From Dentipellis sp. KUC8613 (lineage: Eukaryota > Basidiomycota > Agaricomycetes > Russulales > Hericiaceae): a stretch of DNA of 64,000 nt. The stretch lies in assembly GCA_002286715.1 (NCBI GenBank), contig NSJX01000014.1:259086-323085 (forward strand), written 5' to 3'. Below, in pieces: positions 1 to 12,045 of this stretch (position 1 is the first letter of the stretch; the number at the start of each line of letters is the position of its first letter). Under the pieces are notes generated by a model. It was not told the origin of the DNA, made no database searches, and was given only the letters and a program-made list of their open reading frames with translations. The position numbers and the translations under genes are program-made.

Positions 1-151
1 CGTACATAGAGGGGGGAGGGCTACCAACATCGTCATAATTGTCCGCGGGTGCTCCGGCCGTAGTGGAACCATCATCGGCGAGCGATCGCTCAATCGTTGT
101 GGGTGACCCTGGATATATGCCAGGCGAGAGAGATCCTTGATGTGCCGACAT
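1..151 (-). CDS. Possible N-terminal part of a gene running off the left edge
   Basis: On the minus strand an ATG at 151 opens a frame that stays free of stops for 50 codons to the edge of the window. The peptide begins MSAHQGSLSPGIYPGSP and continues rich in Ser, Pro, Gly, Ala and Asp, ending near DDVGSPPPSMY. That composition looks like a disordered N-terminus of a fungal protein rather than random translation. No domain is visible in so short a piece. It could also be an internal exon or a chance ORF; the continuation beyond the window would decide. Confidence 0.35.
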   Translation of the reverse strand, partial: MSAHQGSLSPGIYPGSPTTIERSLADDGSTTAGAPADNYDDVGSPPPSMY

Positions 152-739
152 CTTCTCAGGATGTTCAGCAGAGATCGAGGAGTTGACTTGAGAATGAGCC
201 CGAGTTGTAGCCAGTCGTCGTGGGGCTTACAAGGAAGAATGGAGCGGGAGTTGTTTTGTTGTACACGAAGCCTGTACGCTCTCCTATAAGTAAAGGGATG
301 CATGGTATCGATGGCAACGTACATATGTGACATACCTTGTTCCAAGAAGGGAGAGAGGGTCTCGCTGCCTGCTTTGTTCCATTTTGAGAACAAAGCCAGA
401 CTATAAACTGACGTCCAAATGCGACCCGAGCTTCGGCGGCAGTGACCACGTCGATCCTGACACGAGGCTTGACACGAGGAGACGTTCTGGAAGTAGGCGG
501 GATGAGGTGGTAATATTCGGGACAAAATTTTCAGTACTGGTGGATCGAGACATCCTCTGAGGATTTTTCAATGCTGCTACTCACGGGTACGTGGATGAAG
601 ATCGAGCCAGGCTGAGAGAGCGTCACTGACTCGATCTGGATGCAACGCGCACTATCGGTGTCAAGTGCAAGAAGTCGATCAATCGACATAGAGCACATCG
701 TTGTTCATGAAATCAAGGCATGATATTGGATGAACAAGT
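152..739. other. Intergenic, no supported gene
   Basis: Between the left-edge partial gene and the stop codon of the BTB gene. Short ORFs on both strands overlap one another and show no recognisable domain. This would hold the promoter of the left-edge gene and the 3' region of the BTB gene. Confidence 0.4.
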
Positions 740-1828
740 CTATACCAAGTCAAAAATCCCCGCAAGATCATTCCACAGAGATAGCTCTTTCGTAGTCACA
801 TAGCTGTGCAGAAGCGCATAGCAGTGGCTACAAATCCTTTGCTGTAGGTTATGCTCCATATTCACCTTGACGTTGTTCCAAGCTTCAACGGGCCACGATG
901 TATGAGGTTGGCGCAGGAGGATCGGAATCGCACATGAGGTCCAGAAATTATCGATGATGGTGTAACAGGCGCTGGCATTGTGATGAGGATTCTGCATTTG
1001 TAGCTCGTTGATACGCAGCTTCGGTAGGTGGCTGCACATAGCCTGAGTCCAACGCAATCTCGCCACGCCAATTATGAGACGATCTGCGTCCGCATCCGAG
1101 AGATTCCTGAGGTACACACTCGGTGCGCCCTCCAAGGACGCTAAACGCGCGCTGAGGTCGTAGAACAGCGTGCCAAGGAGGAGTCGATCCTTGCATTGGA
1201 CTTCCCTGAGCAGCGTGATGGCCATGGCGGGATTCGCTTCTTTCACTAGCATTCTGCCGCCCTGGAGAATCGCGTTCTGCAATGCCTGGCGAGATAGGTA
1301 GTTGTTGAGGAGAGTTGGGTAAATAGGACCGATCACGTCCGTCATGATGTTAGCGCGCAGGCTCTCAACTTCGTACTTCGTGGCAAGGCGCAGTACACCT
1401 GCAACCTGAGGAAACGTTGCCGCGTTGAACTCAGCAAATTTGAATTGCCTACGGCGAGCCGTGAATGATTAGACACAATACGACCTTGATTAGCACTCAT
1501 TCAGGGAAACGGTCACGGCGACTCACAAGCGATGGTACAAGACAGCGAGAAAGGCTTCAACGTCCGCGGGGTCGTCGTCAAGTTCAACCAGCAAGGCGCC
1601 TCTCAAGGTTGGGGAGTCTGCCTTCCGGTGGAGCATATCACGTAGTTTGTGCGACTGAATCGACAAGAGCGAGTGATTGACGCGAAAAAGGATGTTCGAG
1701 CATTTGAGAATGACATGGCCATCGGAGAAGTAGAATACAGGATGCTCTGTGAGGAGGTCTGTGTCCACTTCGACCTCGGTCTTGATAACCCTGAGCTCCG
1801 GAGAGCAGGACTCTCGATCTTGCAACAT
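740..1828 (-). CDS. BTB/POZ domain protein
   Basis: Two exons on the minus strand: 1828-1527 and 1448-740, with a 78-nt GT-AG intron (1449-1526; donor GTGAGT). The first exon carries a BTB/POZ fold of the type expanded in mushroom genomes, seen in HPVFYFSDGHVILKCS followed by FRVNHSLLSIQSHKLRDML and then LEDDPADVEAFLAVLY-like text. The second exon is a mainly helical C-terminal half of about 200 residues ending in FDLV. BTB domains mediate dimerisation; members of this family often lack a second known domain, so the partner and role are unknown. The start is uncertain: the ATG at 1828 gives a sensible short lead before the domain, but a further 5' exon is possible. Confidence 0.8.
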
Positions 1829-2994
1829 GTAGCCGCTGGTGCGAGGACAGTGCGGAATGGGACTAAAGAAGACTGCTGCGAGGGAGATTGGCTAGCGGGG
1901 ACAGAGGGGGTGTATGTTTTCATCCTATTCAGAGGCTCTCAATTTAAGCAAACCTGAAGAAATCCAATACAAAGTACGCACCTTTGGCTTTATTCCGACT
2001 TTGGCAGTGCCAGTGGCAGGGCACGAAGAGGGATAGCTTGAGCTCTACGGGTAGCAGTCGATTAGAGACACTCTGAACATATGGATTACCATGCGAGGGA
2101 GAATGGATGTCGGGGCGTCCATGGCAAAACGTCCTTTCGAGTCAAAACGAAAGCTGTGCAAGCGTAGTCAATGTTGAGATGAAGCCTCGCTTGGCGGACG
2201 CTGTGGCGAGAGTAGCTGACTGGCGTAGAGTTTTTGGCTGTAGACGGTAGTTCTGATTCGAATCGCAGGCAGAGGTACTATAATGGGACTCCGTGTCATA
2301 GCGACAAGCGCCGGCCACCGCGCGCGTTGCGAACCGAACAAACACAGTCAAACTTCCGTGGGCAGTTTGAACCAGTCAACAGGCTCAACTGCTGCACACC
2401 AAACAATTGCTCCAAAGAGCCAAAAAGATACGACTGCATTGCAAACCGAGGGCAGAACACAAAGGATATTCGACGGCGAAACACGCGTACGGGACGAAAC
2501 ACCAGGATGTATCAAAAAATGCAAGCAGAAAATGCAAGGTATTACGGTGCGTAGGGCGGGTGGACGAGCGGGCGGGCGGGATTATACAAGATAAGTTACG
2601 GTGACGGTATCTATCGACATGAAAAGAACGTTCCGAGTGCAAAGCCAGCAAGATGAAGATGCGAAGTGTGACGGGTAAAGCCAGGATGAGTGCGAATGCG
2701 AATATGAATGCAAAGGGAGGACAGCATGCTGTGAGCTTGTTAAATTAAAATGGGACGTGAGTAGGTCGATCAGTGCGGTGAGGAGGCAAAGTGCGGTATG
2801 TGGGTGGCAGGTGGCAGGGGTAACTGAATGAAGCAAAGAGGGTTCGTGGATGCATAGGGAAGCGGGGTGCATGGGGACGACGTGGGTTTGTGCTGCAAGA
2901 GAGGGAAAGAAAAAGACCAAGACCAAGAAAAAGGCCGAAAGGGTCAGCCTGGAACACAAGAAGCGAATGCCCAAGAACTTGGAAGGCGTGCGGT
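1829..2994. other. Intergenic, no supported gene
   Basis: Upstream of the BTB gene and downstream of the next minus-strand gene. The ORFs here are short, overlap on both strands and have no domain. A GC-rich patch of GGGCGG-like repeats lies at about 2547-2580, and a purine-rich stretch (GAAAGAAAAAGACC-like) at about 2900-2945 lies just behind the next gene's stop codon. Confidence 0.4.
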
Positions 2995-5102
2995 CTAGCA
3001 TTGATACTCGACGATGCCGGGCAGCCACTCGTCATGGAACCCCTGCCCTGACCGCCGGCGATGCTGACGCGGCGCGTACGGCATGTCCATCGCGAGCGTG
3101 AACTCCGACGCACCGTCGGCGTAGTTAGGATCAAACACCGAATGGCGCTCGACGGGTTTCCGCATGGGTGCCGGCGCAGGCGGGGCATCACGGCGGTACG
3201 CTGGCGGGGGCGGCAGGGTCGCGTGCGCAGGGACGGGCGGGGGCGGGGGCACGTAGAGCATGGGCGGGTCCGGCGACATCGACGTGTCGAGCTCGAGTGC
3301 GTGCAGGGGGTGTATGCTGCGTGTGCGCGGGCGGATCTGCGGCCGCTCGAGCTGCGGCGCCTCGGAAGCCATGTCGTGGCGGCTGGCAGGGAAGAGCAAG
3401 CCCGCCTCGAGGTCCTCGTCCTCGCTCTCCTCGGACACCGGGAACAAGCACGACACATCGTACTCGATCGTCCGCGTGGAGAGCTGCTGCGTCGGCGGAG
3501 GGGCGAGCAGCGACTCGCCGGTGACGGGCTGGAAGCGCGCGAGAGGCGAGCTATGGAGGGGCGTCGACAGCCCGACGTGCACCATGTGTGCGCCGCCCTT
3601 GAACTGCTTGTTCGACCACGCGCGACGCTTGCTCCGAATCTCGAGAACCGAGAGCATTGACTGCTCCTCCATGGCGATGTTCTTCGTGGAGATCTGGATG
3701 TTGACGAGCAGCTGGCGCAGGCGCATAGATTGACCGTGGAGCGACGAGTAGGTTTCGAGGTCCTCTGGGGACATTGAGCCAGGTGAAGGAGAACGGGGTA
3801 CGTTGCACTGCGAGCGGCTGCTCCTCTGCAGCACTGGTGTATCCAAGGGTGTGTGCAGCGATGAGCCATCCGTGTCCGTGCTTCCGCTCTCCGCGAAGGA
3901 CCGCCAGTCGTTTTCCTCCTCTTCGAAGAATGGTGAGGGCACGGTGAGCGTCGCCGAAGGTGAAGGCGTGAGGCCATCATCCTTGTAGAACGAAGGTCGG
4001 CGATTAAGGTCAGGTACAATCCCACCAGCCTGTTGTACCAGGTACGCCATATGCTCCATGGAGCGAGCGAGCATGCTATTTGCAGTCCAAGCGATGTATC
4101 CGCCCTCGGGAAGACGCGTCTTCAACTCGGTGATGACGAAGCGGCGGTAGGCATCGACCAGGCTCGAGCGAGCACGGAAACGAAGCCCGCGCGACTGTTC
4201 ATTGCTGGCGCACGAGCTTGCATCGGGCTCCTGGAACGTCTTGACAGGGAAGGCCGGCGCCGATACTGGGGGCGGAGGTGATGGCGAGCGCGGTGAAGAC
4301 ACTAACGACCTACGTAGTCACGAAGCGGCGTTAGTGACAGGACGCACAACTGATATGAACGGAGTTACGAACACAATGTACGATATCACAGCCAACGAGC
4401 GCTGCTTCTTGTGCTTAGACACCTTCGTCGGAGTAGGGGCAGGGACAGGGACGCGTGCAGCCATCAGCCTCTGACGCTCGCGCTCCCCGATGTCTGCCGC
4501 CTCCCGAACGTCCTGCAGGACTCTGTTCAGAGCATCCAGGCACTCGCGGCCCATCAAGGGCCACTCCTCGACACTGTCGTCCAGGAAGCGTGCCGACACG
4601 GTCATGGTCAGCATGTTGAACGTGACCTCCTGCAACACGACGGCGATCCACGCCGACTTGTCCAGGGCGTACGCAGAGTGCGGGGCGTCGAGCTCCTCGG
4701 CTGAGATGCGGTCCAGCTGTGCATCCCAGTACGGAGGGAAGGGAAGCTCCTGGGGAATACTAGGGAGCGACAAGGTGAAAAGGATAGTGTGGCAAGGAGG
4801 CGGGGGAATAAGGCAGATCTGCATCGTGCCGGTGTGGTCAAGAATTAAAAGAGATGTAGTGGTATAGTTAAATGAATCAATAGAGGCGCGGTAGGGGTGA
4901 TGCTGGACAGTTTTGACTGGGTTCTGGATTAAGTCAAATGTTCGCCTTCTGCTAAGAAGGGGACTCACCAACGTATCCGAAAGGATAAGCCAAAAGTCTC
5001 CAAGCAAGTCTAATTCAAACGGGGTTCTGCCAATACGTCGCCTGGGAATGAGCCAATGTCAGCGGCGAGTGATAGAGTAATGGGAACGGGAAAACACCAC
5101 AT
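2995..5102 (-). CDS. Unrecognised conserved-looking protein, disordered C-terminus
   Basis: Long minus-strand gene with at least four exons. A likely start is the ATG at 5102, where a tiny first exon joins to give MWRRIGRTPFELDLLGDFW. An exon to about 4972 ends at GTGAGT. A second block (about 4754-4385) encodes PYWDAQLDRISAEEL, WPLMGRECLDALNRVL and an acidic-basic helix. It joins through a donor GTACAT and a CTAAC branch site to the main 3' exon (about 4311-2995). The frame of that exon has no ATG at its 5' end, so it is an internal exon. The 3' half contains a helical block (SSLVDAYRRFVITELKTRL, SMEHMAYLVQQAGGIVPDL) followed by long Ser/Pro-rich disorder with proline runs. I do not recognise the family. 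The intron between about 4972 and 4754 is long for this genome and may hide another exon. Confidence 0.6.
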
Positions 5103-6965
5103 ATATGCGGTACACAAATGACTCGGAGGTCTGGTTGAGAAACAGCAATCTAGCTCGTCTCGCGCGGCGACACCAAAACACCTCGTTCCACCGCTAGAAT
5201 TGGAGAACCGCACGCAAACCACACGAAAGGGATATCGAACAGTACCAAGTGAAGAACACTGACCGAGTTCGATACACCTGTGACTGGAGTAAGACTGCCG
5301 AACGTTGCCAACTTGCAACTCGAGCACTGTGAGCACACGAAAGACCGAGTGCGTCGACTTTTCCAAGCGGGTCCCGAGCTCTTAAGGACGAGGACGAGAC
5401 GAACTGAGAAAGGACAGCGAGGAGAGCAAGCGACAAGAGAGGGCAGAGGAGCAACCAGAAGCGCTCTCGGCCGGTTCCCGTTCCTGCTTCGTCTCGCTAA
5501 ATTGTCTTCCACTTGCCGCGATCCGCCAATCAGAACCTCGATTCTTTGCCTAATCCATCAGGTGAAAATCACGTCCATGTGAACTCTCGCGAGGTTCACA
5601 ACAGGCGCATGCTGCCTTTCATTTGCGGCTCTCTGCGCGGTCAGACTCCAGATGGCGTTTCGTGCATGGAGGGAGGAGGCAAGCCGCGCGAGTACTTGTG
5701 CGCGGACGGATGTGGCAACTGCTCAACATCAACTTGTTCGGCCTTCGCCGCAGCGGAGAGAGCACACAGCCCGGAATCAATTGAGACGCTACCGTAGCCG
5801 AGCGATGAGTAAAGTAAAGTAATATCACGTTGTAGATCCCGTCCTCCGGGCGCTGAGCGAAAACAACTGTGAACGCCACTCCCTGGCTTACAGTCGTGGA
5901 TAGAGAAGCCTTAGAAGATTTGCACCTAATTCATCCTACCTCTAAACCCAAAGGCCCGAATATGGAAGAGCTACGCTTGGGCAAGGCATCAGATCTGCTG
6001 ACGTGCCGCAGATGAGTCTCGCACAGCAGGCTAGCATATGCCAATTTTGGACGTGTCAAATGCAGAGTCACAATTCTGAACCGCAGAGCCACGGAATTGG
6101 GCGGCCTGATGGTAGAAAGATGTCAATGGTAATGTACGCCGGAAGGCATCATAGCAGGTTGAAGGACAAGGCAGTTCGGCGACACCGCTTGGGGTCGACG
6201 TCAAAAGTGCCTATTTCGGTGAGCGCGAGGTCTATAACCTGCCTCGTCGGATGTCATGGCTTCTCTCCGAGAGAAAGAAGGGGGGTTCAAGAGCGGAACG
6301 ACCGCTGCAGTGGCATTTTCCGCAGCATGGAATGTACCCCACGAAAGCACGAACCAAGAATGGAGGAGGTCCCGAACGTACCGCAGCGTGAGTCCGATAG
6401 TGTTAGACGGCACAAGCGTACCGACTTCCGTCCGAGCAACATGGAAGCACCAAAATCGAGGCCGAGTCGCCTCTTGACGCTCCTTTCTCAGAGGAACTAA
6501 GGCAAGGGAAGCAGAAGTCTCAAAGGCCTTTACAGCATTCAGGTTTACCTCATATTAGATACGGTCGTACGACAGAGCGTTTCACTCACCTGTGGTCCAT
6601 TGATCCATTGCTCGCCCCATCCTACACTGGAAGAACTGGAGCGCTGTGCCAATATGCAACGACCATCCTGCGAGAAAGAAATGCAATTGAGTCTGAACAA
6701 GGAGGGACACGGCGAATATTGTGATCGGCATGAGCGCTAGCATGACGTGTGGTTGGAAGAGCCCGGAGTCGTGGGCTCAGCACTGTCGTCACGCTGTGAC
6801 GGCGCGTATGTGAAGGATTCAGAACTGCTGCCAGTCTGTACCTTACACATACCCTACAGACGAAGGGCAGTATAAAGCAGTGAACGAGGCGGTGCCTCCA
6901 CACCATAAATCTCCAGCTTCGAGCCGCGTCCTCCTTTCTTCCGCTCCCCTTCCCGCTCGCCTCCG
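5103..6965. other. Intergenic between divergent genes
   Basis: Divergent spacer between the unrecognised minus-strand gene and the kinase gene. A 165-codon plus-strand ORF at 6003-6500 is Arg/Ser/His-rich, has no domain and overlaps ORFs on the other strand, so it is not called. The kinase TATA element lies at 6871. Nothing else is supported. Confidence 0.4.
6871..6878 (+). promoter_or_regulatory. TATA box of the CaMK gene
   Basis: TATAAAGC lies 95 nt before the kinase start codon. The position suits a fungal TATA promoter with a transcription start near 6900 and a CT-rich leader. Confidence 0.5.
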
Positions 6966-9192
6966 ATGGGCAACAACCAGAGCCACCCGCACAACAAGGT
7001 CTCGCAACGCTTGAGCAAGATCTCCCTAGGCAGCCACAAGAAAGACTCTGGATACACGTCTGGCTCTGGGAGCGCGTCGCAACAGGGCGCAGGGGGGACG
7101 GTAACGAGCACGCCGCAGGGATCACAGCCCGTGCCGAATGGGGAGGGCACCGGCCGGGCGCAGGACACGGAGGGCGGTGCAGAGGGACAGCCGGCGGTGG
7201 CAGCTGCAGCGGAGATGCCGGACGGGCCGGCGGCGAGCGCCGGGGGACAGGCCGTAAGTAGAGATCAGCAGCCGAGAGCTATATCGCTGCTTAGAGCAGT
7301 AGCAGTGCTCTCTGCTTCTATCTTGCACTGGTTTATTGCCCCCCTCATCCTCTTAAACTCATCTCCAACTCGTCTTTGCAGCCAGAACATCCTTCACCCA
7401 TGCCCGCTCCCGCAACCGTCCCCTGCCAGGTAGATCTTGCTCCACGTTCATGCCCTCTTGGCGCTGATCAGCCGGATGCACATCTAGTATCGAACGGGCA
7501 AAACGCTTGGAAGCGGCACGTATGCAATTGTCAAAGAGGCCGTCCATATCAAGACCGGCAAGTACTATGCCTGCAAGGTCATCAACAAGAAGCTGATGGA
7601 GGGCAGGGAGTTCATGGTGCGTGCGCCGCCCGCTCCTATCCACCGCGCCGCCTCTGATTGTTCGCCAAAGGTCAGGAATGAGATCGCTGTCTTGAAGCGG
7701 ATATCAACCGGCAATCCCAATATCGTCACCCTCCATGACTACTTCGAGGTGCGTTTTACCCCGCAATCATGTGACAGTACACTCTAACCAACCACGCGGC
7801 GTGGTGCAGACTGCGAACAACTTGTATCTCTGCTTCGACCTTTGCACGGGAGGCGAGTTGTTCGACCGGATATGTGCCAAGGGAAACTACCACGAACCGT
7901 ACGCCCATTCCCTGTTGTTTCCGCCCACCGTTTTCTTATCGATGGTCCAGTGATGCCGCGGATCTTGTGCGCACCATCATGGGCGCCGTCAAGTATCTCC
8001 ATGATAGTGGTGTCGTACACAGAGGTAAGTTTAGCGCGCGGTGACCAAAAAAAGCGTATGGAATAAATGTACCCATAGATTTGAAGCCCGAAAACCTCCT
8101 GTTCCGCACCCCGGCTGAGGATGCAGACATCATGATTGCTGACTTCGGTCTGAGTCGTATAATGGAGGAAGAGAAGTTCAACCTTCTCACCGAAATTTGC
8201 GGTACCCCTGGGGTAAGTCATTACAACGGGTTCAATCATATTCAAATTTAGATAACCTTCGACAGTACATGGCCCCGGAGATCTTCAAGAAGAGTGAGTG
8301 CAGTTCCTTTAGTCTGTTTTACTGAGATTAAATTGAATTACAGCTGGCCATGGAAAGCCGGTGGACATTTGGGCTATGGGTGTCATTACCTACTTCCTCC
8401 TCGCTGGATACACGCCTTTCGACCGGGACAACCAGCAGCAGGAGATGGAGGCCATCATCGCCGGTGACTACAAGTTCGAGCCAGGTAAGCGCCTAGTCGC
8501 CCTCCACACCGCACACCGCCGCCTCTAAGACTTCTGCCTGTTCAGCCGAGTACTGGGAGAACGTGTCGGAGACCGCAAAGAAATTCGTGTCCGAGTGCTT
8601 GACCATCGACCCGGCCTCCCGACCTACGGCGGCCGAGATGCTGCAGCACAGCTGGCTCGCGAGCGAGCGCCCGCACTTCGTGCCCGACCCCACGAGCCCG
8701 ACGGGTGGCCCACGAGACTTGCTCCCGCATATCCAGAAGAGGCTGGACGCGAAGACGAGATGTATGCGACGTCTTCCAAATAAGCCGGGGAGCTGGATTG
8801 AACTGACATTTCTTTGTAGTCCGCAGAGCCGTGTGGGGTATTACCGCCATGAAGCGCATGTCGATACTGGCCACCTCAAGTCCTGTTGCGCGCGAGCTCG
8901 AAGCCAAACTCGTGCGTTACAAGGAGGAGTCGGAGAAAGTGCGTACCACACATAACCCCTTTTTTCAATCGCCAAGCTGACTTGTTTCCACGCGTCGTAG
9001 GAAAACATGGACGGGGACCTCCGTGTGCTCCACCACCACAGCGAGCACGGCTCCGAGAGCGACGCGAGCAGCAAGGAGGAGAAGAAGCAGGAGCTCAAGA
9101 AGGTGGACGACATCTCCGTCGGCAACCCGAAGGACGGCGACGAGCCGCTCGAGAAGGCGCTCTCCCAGCTTTCCGTCGACGCCCAAAAGTAG
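6966..9192 (+). CDS. Calcium/calmodulin-dependent protein kinase (CaMKI-like)
   Basis: Twelve exons (6966-7253, 7382-7429, 7488-7616, 7671-7748, 7810-7898, 7951-8024, 8079-8212, 8266-8293, 8344-8484, 8546-8761, 8820-8938, 9001-9192) sum to 1536 nt, or 511 residues, all phases matching. The kinase domain starts near residue 113: glycine loop LGSGTYAIVKEA, catalytic Lys at about 142 (YYACKVI), HRDLKPENL, ADFGLSR, a Thr-bearing activation loop before CGTPGYMAPE, and WAMGVITYFLLAGYTPF. After the domain, RRAVWGITAMKRMSIL at about 410-430 matches the autoinhibitory/calmodulin-binding segment. An acidic coiled tail ends in VDAQK. The N-terminus, MGNNQSHPHNKVS, fits the N-myristoylation consensus and is followed by about 100 low-complexity residues. 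CaMKI-type kinases phosphorylate Ser/Thr targets in response to Ca2+-calmodulin. Short second and eighth exons make automated models error-prone here. Confidence 0.95.
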
Positions 9193-12045
9193 GCACTGGC
9201 ATGGAACTCTGGACTTGCACTCGGAGGCGCGCGTTGATTTGTGTGGGTTGGGGTTGGGGTTGGGGTCCGGCTCTGGGTGCGAGCGTGAGTGTCGTGCCGG
9301 GGCTCTCTGATTTTGATTGAAGAAATGCGCTGCTTGTCTTACATTAGTCGCTCGCCGTTGTACTATTTATCAGGTGGAAGGATTGATCTCGTCGCGAAAT
9401 TAATAATCGATCTTTTGAAAGTGCTTCATTCTCATTTCGGACGCCCGCAGTGTCTGCATCAACCCGTGATTGCTTGTTGAAAATGTCCACAGCATTACTA
9501 GTTAGCATGTATTTCAGTCTGCTGACGGGCGTTGCAGACGGTCTCATGCCACGGTCAACGGACGCCATAATGGTCACGCTAAGACATAGCTAGGTATTTA
9601 TACTAGGCGCTGGGTCGGTGGCCGTAAGCAAAAACGTATTTCGGAGTTCCACGATATAGACAGGAAGGAATGGAGTATTTGCTGACGATGCCTTCCTCTT
9701 CCCAGAAATGTAATGGTTCTTCCCATGGGCGGACTCTGTTTTTGAGGCCTTTGAATGAGTGTCCGACAGCAGCAGACAATATCACAAAATTCAGACCAGC
9801 CAAGTACTCACCCCCATCCAAGCTGCGCGCGTACTAGCCAGCCGTCGAGCCCTTTCGTACAATGCATAATGCATGAAATGCAGCAATGTGCTCTTCAGCA
9901 ATAAGCCACGCTCCGTTATTAGGTCGTTCTTGGCGGGGTGCATGCCGTCAACTACCAACCCGGGAATCAGGTGGCCGTAAGTCAGCGTGCGCTCTTGGCA
10001 GCGTATATAAAGTATTTCCTGCGGCGAAAGGCGTGCTGATTCAAGTCTCCGCTTCTGATAAGCCACGGCCGCAGGTGCTCAAACCTACTCACCTGCCCAG
10101 AATGGAAACCCACGTCTGCCTGCGAGCGATAGCTCGGAAGGCCGCCAGATACGAACGACGGCCGTAATAAGTGGGATCACTGCACGTGTGAGAAACGACC
10201 GCCGCGCTTGCCCATAAGCTGCAAGCTACGAACGAGGCTAGTACAACCGGAGCTTGCGATGTCCAGGCGTTCCATGCCAGACGGAGACGGAGACGGGGAC
10301 GAGCGCACTAGGCCAAGCTAGTGCTTGTTGGAGCACCTGCACCATGCATGAAGCAGGTCTGCCAGTGGACCAGATCGGCGACCGATATGGTGCGAGCCAC
10401 GTCTAATCTCGGTGAATCTGACGCTCGGTCGACATCGTCCTCGAGGCACATTACGTCGAGGAATAAGAAGGGTGCATCGGGTGTGCCACGGCCGCTGCCA
10501 GTGGACCCTCAGGGCGTCCGCAATTGACGTGGCCCTGGAGGCCGGCCCGGGGCCCCTGAGCTCGCAGTCTTCGATATGGGAAAAAACACCTTTATGCTCT
10601 CATATGGAGTTGTCGAGCGAGGCTATATTGCAGAAGAGGCAACATGCGTCACTGCGAAGCCGCACGGCCAGCTGGACAATAGCGACGTACCGCAGACAAG
10701 GGCCCGCTCAATCAAGCCTGGGGTCAGCGGACCACCACGATGCGATAAGCGGTTCGCAACGGCTGTTCGCGACGTACATGGCGCGAGAATGGTGCGGGCA
10801 TGTCGTTTGTCAAGGGCTGAAGCGCCTACGTACTTGCCTACTTACCTCCAGTCGGAAACAAATCGTCAAGCGCAAGCCGCGCGAGTAATTTCCGCGGACA
10901 TTGGCATGCCTGATTTCGGTCTCCGTTGACCGGGCGTGTCGGCAACCGCCTCGAGGAAGTGTTGAAGTTGGAGATCCGTTGCAAGCAGAGTTCATTGGTT
11001 TTACCACATCCGCGCCCTGGAGAGGGCCTTCGCGAGTTCAATGCAAACAGCTGCGTAAGACTGGCGATTAGTGAGCAGACAAAAGAAGGCTTTCTAGAAC
11101 GTCCGTGGAAGATGGCGCGCAGATAGGATCGTGTGAATCCTAATGGATTGAATTCAAGCCGTGCCTTCAGTTCAGTAGCATACTCCGACTCGGCCAGAGC
11201 TAGAGGGCGAAAGTAATCATAAGCCAGCGGATGGCGAGCGAGTGCGGGTGTTTGGATAACATGATGCTCCGTGTCCGCTCGGGGGTTTGATTCAAAACGC
11301 ATTGGTGCCTTGGGCCAGTGATTGATCTGGGCGCGGATCCCTGTTTTCTCTGGCCCAAAGACAGAACGAGTATCGACGAAAACAGCACAGTTTGAACTTT
11401 GCTGTACATGACCATCTCGCAACCTATAGTAACGGCCTCGATGATCAGCAGGAGCAAAGACGACCTAATACGAACAGGCACTCACCACGAGGGCAGTCAT
11501 CCGTAGCCCGAGAGAGGAAGTGCACAAACAAACACGGCCTGAGAAAGGCTGCTCCAGCACGTTGCGTGTGCGCGATTCTCACCTTCGACCTCGTCGTGCG
11601 ACATGTACGACTGCACCTGGGCTGCAGGGTATGTGGCCCTACGAAGCCGGTAGCGGGCGCCGCGAAGCAAGGCGTCCACGGCGGCGTGGATTGTGCACGT
11701 TGCATGTGGCTCGTCCGCAGCCGGTGTGCTCAATAGGCCGCTTGAAACACAAGCTAATTATGTATCTCCGCCAGCAGCTATACGCGAGATCCGGTCGGCG
11801 GTCGTCAATGTTGCCAGTTCGATCTGGATCTATTACGCCGTACCCGCAAAGTCAGAAGGTCCGGAAGCAATCATTGAGGTTCAGTGCAGCACGTTGACTT
11901 ACTGTGAGTAGAAACAAATTCTGCGAGACAGCGCATACACCGAATGACCCGCCGATCATAGTACAATACAATCGCCTGTTCCATAGGAATGCTGGCATAC
12001 TGGCGTTGTAGAAGTAGTCGTAAATGGTACACAATACGGCGCCCA
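9193..12045. other. Unassigned 2.9-kb region, possible degenerate or unknown minus-strand gene(s)
   Basis: No family was recognised. Several minus-strand pieces look exon-like because they end at good donors: about 9834-9966 (MHPAKNDLITERGLLLK..., ending WMG before GTGAGTAC, with a TATATA-like motif upstream near 10010), about 11590-11733 (ending SHDEVE before GTGAGA), about 11460-11510 (before GTGAGT) and about 11901-12047 (ending QNLFLLT before GTAAGT). The hydrophobic stretches at about 11330-11480 and 11930-12047 could be membrane segments. I could not connect them into one frame, so this may be an unknown many-exon gene, a pseudogene or chance. The first 100 bases are the 3' region of the kinase gene. 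Confidence 0.3.
9245..9265 (+). promoter_or_regulatory. G-quadruplex motif in the kinase 3' region
   Basis: One GGG and three GGGG runs separated by TT spacers lie 53 nt after the kinase stop codon, on the sense strand. This meets the usual four-run G-quadruplex pattern. It would be in the 3' UTR if the transcript extends that far. Confidence 0.5.

Noticed and set aside
2745..4025. 426-codon minus-strand ORF rich in Ser and Arg
   Set aside because: An alternative frame over the main exon of the unrecognised gene at 2995-5102; repetitive composition without any folded-looking segment.
6003..6500. 165-codon plus-strand ORF upstream of the kinase
   Set aside because: No domain, Arg/Ser-rich, no plausible spliced continuation and overlapping open frames on the opposite strand.
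10838..11422. 194-codon minus-strand ORF
   Set aside because: Contains no recognisable domain, and parts of it overlap better exon-like fragments in other frames; it could not be joined to a gene.
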